Of a stretch of 9,513 bases of DNA, positions 6,487 through 9,513 are shown one piece after another. Numbering within the stretch: the stretch's first letter is position 1; each line of letters opens with the position of its first letter. The translations under genes were made by a program, and so were the position numbers. The stretch comes from Thermoflexia bacterium (GTDB lineage: Bacteria; Chloroflexota; Anaerolineae; B4-G1; SLSP01): contig JAUWHU010000226.1 of NCBI GenBank assembly GCA_030605705.1, forward strand, positions 1-9,513. Reading direction: 5' to 3'. Under the pieces are notes generated by a model. It saw only the letters and a list, made by a program, of their open reading frames with translations, made no database searches and was not told where the DNA came from.

Positions 6487-7407
6487 ATGAAAAGCATTTT
6501 TGAAAGCCTACGCAAGACACGGAAGGCTGTCTTTGGACAGCTCGCCGACATCTTAGGAGCGGGTGACATCACCGAGGAGACCTGGGAGGACATAGAGGCG
6601 CTCTTGATCCAGGGGGATGTGGGGGTGCAGACCTCCTTAGCCCTGGCGGAGCGACTGCGCGGACGCATGAAGGCCGAGGGCCTGTACAAGACGGCGGAGC
6701 TCACTCGCGCGCTGGGGGAAGAGGCCACGGCTCTGTTGCCGGAAGCAGGTCCCCTCAACTTGGATTGGCCGCTGGCGGTCATCTTAGTCGTCGGCGTCAA
6801 CGGCTCCGGCAAGACCACCAGTATTGCGAAATTGGCTTATCGCCTCAAGGGGCAGGGACGCCGGGTGTTGCTGGCTGCAGGCGATACCTTCCGCGCGGCG
6901 GCCATCGAACAGCTGTGCATCTGGGGTGAACGGGCCGGCGTGCCCGTGGTGTCCGGTGAGGAGGGCGGCGATCCTGGCGCCGTGGTCTACGATGCCATCC
7001 AGGCGGCTAAATCCAGGGACCGGGACACGCTGATCATAGACACCGCCGGCCGGCTACACACCCAGCATAACTTGATGGCGGAGCTGGAGAAGCTCCACCG
7101 CATCATCACCAAACGGGTGGCCTGGGCGCCTCACGAGACCCTGTTGGTGTTGGATGCTACCACCGGTCAAAATGGCCTGGCCCAGGCGAAGCAATTTATG
7201 AAGACCGTTGAGGTCAGCGGCATCGTCCTGGCGAAGCTGGACGGCAGCGCGAAGGGCGGGATGGTGCTTTCCATTGGTAACGACCTGGGATTGCCCATCC
7301 GCTTCGTCGGCACCGGCGAGGGACTGGAGGATTTCGCCCTCTTCGATCGGGCGGCATTTGTCCGGGGGCTGGTGGGGAACGATGAAGAAATGAAAAATGA
7401 CAAATGA
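6487..7407 (+). CDS. ftsY: Signal recognition particle receptor FtsY (SRP GTPase)
   Basis: FtsY is the membrane-associated GTPase that docks SRP-ribosome complexes at the SecYEG translocon. This 306-residue copy consists of the N domain (about 1-90) and the G domain with all hallmarks: P-loop GVNGSGKT (103-110), insertion-box DTFRAAA (133-139), DTAGR (185-189), the AKLDG specificity motif (249-253, where TKLD is common) followed by SAKGG, and the closing FVGTGE (273-278). The long acidic A domain of enterobacterial FtsY is absent, as in many bacteria. The ATG at 6487 is chosen because AGGGGGG (6474-6480) lies 6 nt upstream and the N domain starts there; an upstream in-frame start at 6454 lies inside the repeat. 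The last ~8 residues (NDEEMKNDK) lie at and in a tandem repeat rather than in conserved FtsY sequence. Confidence 0.97.
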   Translation: MKSIFESLRKTRKAVFGQLADILGAGDITEETWEDIEALLIQGDVGVQTSLALAERLRGRMKAEGLYKTAELTRALGEEATALLPEAGPLNLDWPLAVILVVGVNGSGKTTSIAKLAYRLKGQGRRVLLAAGDTFRAAAIEQLCIWGERAGVPVVSGEEGGDPGAVVYDAIQAAKSRDRDTLIIDTAGRLHTQHNLMAELEKLHRIITKRVAWAPHETLLVLDATTGQNGLAQAKQFMKTVEVSGIVLAKLDGSAKGGMVLSIGNDLGLPIRFVGTGEGLEDFALFDRAAFVRGLVGNDEEMKNDK

Positions 7408-7434
7408 AGAAATGGCGAATGAAGAAATGACAAA
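7382..7434. repeat. ATGAAGAA/ATGACAA tandem array of 7- and 8-mers overlapping the end of ftsY
   Basis: ATG recurs at 7382, 7390, 7397, 7404, 7412, 7419 and 7427, with spacings of 8, 7, 7, 8, 7 and 8; units are ATGAAGAA, ATGAAAA, ATGACAA, ATGAAGAA, ATGGCGA, ATGAAGAA and ATGACAA. The first four units start inside ftsY and supply its last codons and its stop (TGA 7405-7407). Confidence 0.85.
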
Positions 7435-7435
7435 T

Positions 7436-7491
7436 CTCCATTCACCATTCATCATTCTCTACTCTCCATTCTCTATTCTCTACTCTCTATC
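7436..7491. repeat. Heptamer tandem array, eight copies of CTCYAYT type
   Basis: There are eight exact-length heptamers starting at 7436, 7443, 7450, 7457, 7464, 7471, 7478 and 7485: CTCCATT, CACCATT, CATCATT, CTCTACT, CTCCATT, CTCTATT, CTCTACT and CTCTATC. It abuts the ATGAAGAA-type array, and the first units are roughly its reverse complement: AATGGCGAATG (7411-7421) pairs with CATTCACCATT (7439-7449) with one mismatch across a 17-nt loop. A stem-loop could therefore form just after the ftsY stop. Confidence 0.88.
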
Positions 7492-7504
7492 CGTAAACAA
7501 ATAC

Positions 7505-7885
7505 ATGCAAAAGACCATTCTGTCTGCCGACCCCCAGGCTGAGTTTTTCACCGAGGAGCGGTGTTTCATCCTCGAGCTCCTGAACTCGTCTGCCGACCCC
7601 GATATTTCGCTGGCGCGCGCTCGCGTGGAGCGTGGCGTCACGACGGCGCTGCACCGTCTCAACGGCGTTGCCGAGCGCTATGTGATACTTGAGGGACAGG
7701 GGCGCGTGGAGGTGGGGGGCCTGCCGCCACGTGATGTCTCTTCGGGAGACGTGGTGCTGATCCCGCCCGGCGTCTCGCAGCGCATCTCGAACACGGGCGC
7801 GGGCGCGCTGGTGTTTCTGTGCATTTGTACGCCCCCTTTTCGCCCGGAGTGTTACGAAGACCTGGAAACTACCTCTAGCCTTTGA
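7505..7885 (+). CDS. Small single-domain cupin protein
   Basis: This 126-residue protein is a single cupin beta-barrel. Motif 1 is seen at about residues 44-66 (GVTTALHRLNGVAERYVILE, then GQG), retaining one His and the Glu; the second His of the usual HxH is Leu. Motif 2 (GDVVLIPPGVSQRISN, about 81-96) keeps PxG and Asn but has Gln where the last metal-binding His is expected. Metal binding is therefore doubtful or altered, and the substrate is unknown. The ATG at 7505 starts the conserved region but has no clear Shine-Dalgarno because a heptamer array lies directly upstream. The frame stays open back to an ATG at 7397 that overlaps ftsY by 11 nt and would add 36 repeat-encoded residues. It may be co-transcribed with ftsY; no functional link is evident. 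Confidence 0.85.
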   Translation: MQKTILSADPQAEFFTEERCFILELLNSSADPDISLARARVERGVTTALHRLNGVAERYVILEGQGRVEVGGLPPRDVSSGDVVLIPPGVSQRISNTGAGALVFLCICTPPFRPECYEDLETTSSL

Positions 7886-7940
7886 GGTCTACAATCCTGA
7901 AGGTTTTCAATAAGAGGAGAAGAAAACAGTAGATCCAGAA

Positions 7941-7961
7941 CTCCGTGCTCTCCGTGGTGAA
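7941..7961. repeat. Solo half-copy of the CACCACAGAG-type repeat
   Basis: CTCCGTGCTCTCCGTGGTGA matches the right arm of the 176-bp element at 6433-6460 (a CTCCGTG...CTCTGTGGTGA pattern), and the following AAATTC resembles the reverse complement of the sequence before the left arm. No partner arm is seen within this 117-bp gap between the convergent cupin and LCP genes. I see no classical terminator in the gap. Confidence 0.65.
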
Positions 7962-8002
7962 ATTCTTGTTTTCTGTGCCCGGATTTGATGATTGATAAGG
8001 TA

Positions 8003-9508
8003 CTACTGGCACGGGTCGTAATCCTGGCCGAGGATGATTCGCACCTTCACCTCCGCTCCGGCATCCTCCTGGTAAATCACGTTCTCTTGACTCACGTGAA
8101 AGAGAGTCTGTAGCCAGGGCAGGCCAATTCCCTTGGTCACGTCACTGAAAAGGATGATCTGAGTCTGGGGGTAGCTGCTCTGGTCGGGAGTGCCGTTCAC
8201 GGGCGTGTAGCCGCTATGCGTGAGCCGGTCGGCCGCCAACAAATCCCAATCCGCGTGCCCCGTTCCATTCCAAATTTCCACCCGAATGGCGTTTTGCGTG
8301 GCGCGACTGGCGGCGGGACGCGCCAGGACAGCGTCAAGAATCGGCTCAATATCTTCCCAGACGGGCAGGAAAACGTTGCCGCCGTGATGGGTGACGTAGG
8401 GTTCTACCTGACCCCACCCGATATTGTACTGCCGCACGTCGGTTGAGTCGAGTTGAGCGGCGGTCACTCCTAAAGAAAGAATGTTGCCCAACCCCAGATC
8501 GGTGTCAACCCATTGCTGCGTCTGCTCGTAGAACCCGGGGAGAGTAGCCAGCAGGTTGATCTCTTTGGCTCTGCGCCACAGCGCTTCTACCACCTGTTGT
8601 TGTCGCCGTTCGCGGGAGAAGATGCTGCTCGTCTTGCGCGACCGTGAGTACCACAGCGCCGTTCTCCCATCCAGGTGGTGCATCCCGGGTTCCAACACGA
8701 ACCAGGGATACTCCCCTTCCTCGTCAGGATAGGGCCAGTAATCCTCCAGCCGGCAATGCACCGGCATATCAATGCCGCCCATCGTGTCCACTACCCCAAT
8801 CAAGCCATCGAAACCTACTTCGGCGTAATAATCTGCGCTGATGCCCAGGTTGTACAACAGCGTCTGGTTGAACAGTCCGAAACCGCCACCGTCGTAGTTA
8901 TAAATCTCCCCGTACATGTCGGCGAAGTTGATGCGACTCATCCAAAAACCGGGGATGTAGAGGTAGAGATCACGCGGGATGGAGAGGATGGCGACCGAGG
9001 GCACGTCGGGGTAGATGACCACGTACTGGATCGCGTCCGTGTGCCAGTCATCCCAATCCGGGCGCTGATCGCTGCCCAACAACAGGATGATCACCGCATC
9101 ATCGGGCATGGCGCGGAGAGGCACAGGCGTGGGAATGGGCAGGGTCTCCGAGGGATTAGGTGTGGGGGTGATCGGGGGGCTGACGGCGGTTGGGTGCAGG
9201 GTAGGCAACGTGGTCGGCGTGGGAGTCCAGGTAGCGGTGGGAGGCGGCTGCGTGGGAGTAGCGGTAGCGGTGAAGGGCGGCGGCGTAGGGGGAGGTAAGG
9301 TCTGGCAGGAGGGCGTCGCCGTCCAGGTAGGAGGCGGCGTGACGGGAGTCCTTGCAAGAGTAACCGTCACGGAAGGGGGCGGCGCAGTTTCCTGAGCCAC
9401 GGCCCAGAGGAATTGACCCTCGCTGGCTGCGTGGTAGGAGAATACCCCCATGACCACCAGCAGGCCGATAAAGAGCAGTATCAGCGCTTGAGATTTGAAA
9501 TTTTCCAT
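8003..9508 (-). CDS. LytR-CpsA-Psr (LCP) family protein with Pro/Thr-rich stalk and LytR_C domain
   Basis: LCP proteins act outside the membrane and transfer lipid-linked glycopolymers onto the cell envelope. The 501 residues comprise an N-terminal membrane anchor (about 7-24), a Pro/Thr-rich linker (about 42-131; by eye 31 Pro and 25 Thr in 90 residues), an LCP domain (about 136-315) and a LytR_C domain (about 407-495, opening IRVEIWNGTG). LCP hallmarks are LLLGSDQR (142-149), SIPRDLY (176-182), RINFAD (192-197), VVDTMGGIDMPV (239-250), and YSRSRK...R299-ER-RQQ (287-304). The Asp usual in the DFxR motif is Ile296. The start at 9508 gives a clean signal anchor, but only 5 nt upstream are in the window, so the ribosome binding site cannot be checked and a start beyond the edge is possible. 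It converges on the cupin gene. Confidence 0.92.
   Translation of the reverse strand: MENFKSQALILLFIGLLVVMGVFSYHAASEGQFLWAVAQETAPPPSVTVTLARTPVTPPPTWTATPSCQTLPPPTPPPFTATATPTQPPPTATWTPTPTTLPTLHPTAVSPPITPTPNPSETLPIPTPVPLRAMPDDAVIILLLGSDQRPDWDDWHTDAIQYVVIYPDVPSVAILSIPRDLYLYIPGFWMSRINFADMYGEIYNYDGGGFGLFNQTLLYNLGISADYYAEVGFDGLIGVVDTMGGIDMPVHCRLEDYWPYPDEEGEYPWFVLEPGMHHLDGRTALWYSRSRKTSSIFSRERRQQQVVEALWRRAKEINLLATLPGFYEQTQQWVDTDLGLGNILSLGVTAAQLDSTDVRQYNIGWGQVEPYVTHHGGNVFLPVWEDIEPILDAVLARPAASRATQNAIRVEIWNGTGHADWDLLAADRLTHSGYTPVNGTPDQSSYPQTQIILFSDVTKGIGLPWLQTLFHVSQENVIYQEDAGAEVKVRIILGQDYDPCQ
9131..9154 (+). other. Canonical G-quadruplex motif within the LCP linker region
   Basis: Four GGG runs lie at 9131-9133, 9137-9139, 9142-9144 and 9152-9154, with loops of 3, 2 and 7 nt. 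The plus strand is the template strand of the LCP gene, so the motif is the complement of CCC-containing codons in the Pro-rich linker. More G-runs follow to about 9300 with longer loops. It may be only a by-product of the amino-acid composition. Confidence 0.4.
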
Positions 9509-9513
9509 TGGAG

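Noticed and set aside
6263..6520. 85-codon minus-strand frame between protein 3 and ftsY
   Set aside because: It is made almost entirely of the inverted-repeat element and the heptamer array (SPQRHRGHGE, SVPLCGE), a well-known kind of spurious protein.
6261..7491. Possible CRISPR array from the many short repeats
   Set aside because: Units are 7-8 bp and directly adjacent, with no unique spacers and no cas genes.
7886..8002. Bidirectional terminator between the convergent cupin and LCP genes
   Set aside because: I looked for a GC-rich hairpin with a T-run on either strand and found none; the notable content is the half-repeat at 7941-7961.
8675..9298. 207-codon plus-strand frame opposite the LCP gene
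   Set aside because: It is antisense to conserved LCP motifs and ends in Gly/Arg low complexity produced by the complement of the Pro/Thr linker.

Overview
The window looks chromosomal and bacterial, most likely from Chloroflexota (an Anaerolineae-like lineage). This placement is an inference. It rests on the bacterial-type XPB helicase with a Helicase_C_3-type partner, the very long Pro/Thr-rich linker in a membrane-anchored LytR-CpsA-Psr protein, and intergenic heptamer arrays plus CACCACAGAG-type inverted repeats, which I associate with such genomes. I see no rRNA, tRNA, CRISPR array or transposase gene, and no stretch over 300 bases lacks a gene.

Layout. At 1-60 (minus strand) lie the first 20 codons of a divergent gene with a good Shine-Dalgarno and an extended -10 promoter; it may begin with a helix-turn-helix. 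The 61-290 gap holds that promoter, a dyad/direct-repeat motif, and a forward promoter placed so that the next gene's mRNA would be leaderless. At 291-6254 lies a tight three-gene forward operon: an XPB/Ssl2-family DNA helicase, a 642-aa protein overlapping it by 4 nt, and a 745-aa helicase-associated protein starting 1 nt after the second stop. At 6255-6486 are a five-copy heptamer array and a 176-bp inverted-repeat element. Then comes ftsY (6487-7407), whose last codons run into two more short tandem arrays. A small cupin gene follows (7505-7885). After a solo half of the same inverted repeat comes a convergent minus-strand gene for a LytR-CpsA-Psr protein with a LytR_C domain (8003-9508).

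How the genes work together. The XPB operon is the main point of interest. The XPB N-terminal module recurs, with near-identical spacing of key residues, at the C-terminus of protein 2 and twice in tandem in protein 3, so three adjacent genes carry four copies. Proteins 2 and 3 also appear collinear over their whole length, which makes them tandem paralogues. By analogy with eukaryotic TFIIH (XPB held by p52) and archaeal XPB-Bax1, the operon plausibly encodes an XPB motor plus two p52-like scaffold or regulatory subunits. No nuclease is visible. ftsY, the cupin and the LCP gene look functionally unrelated to this operon and are separated from it by repeats.
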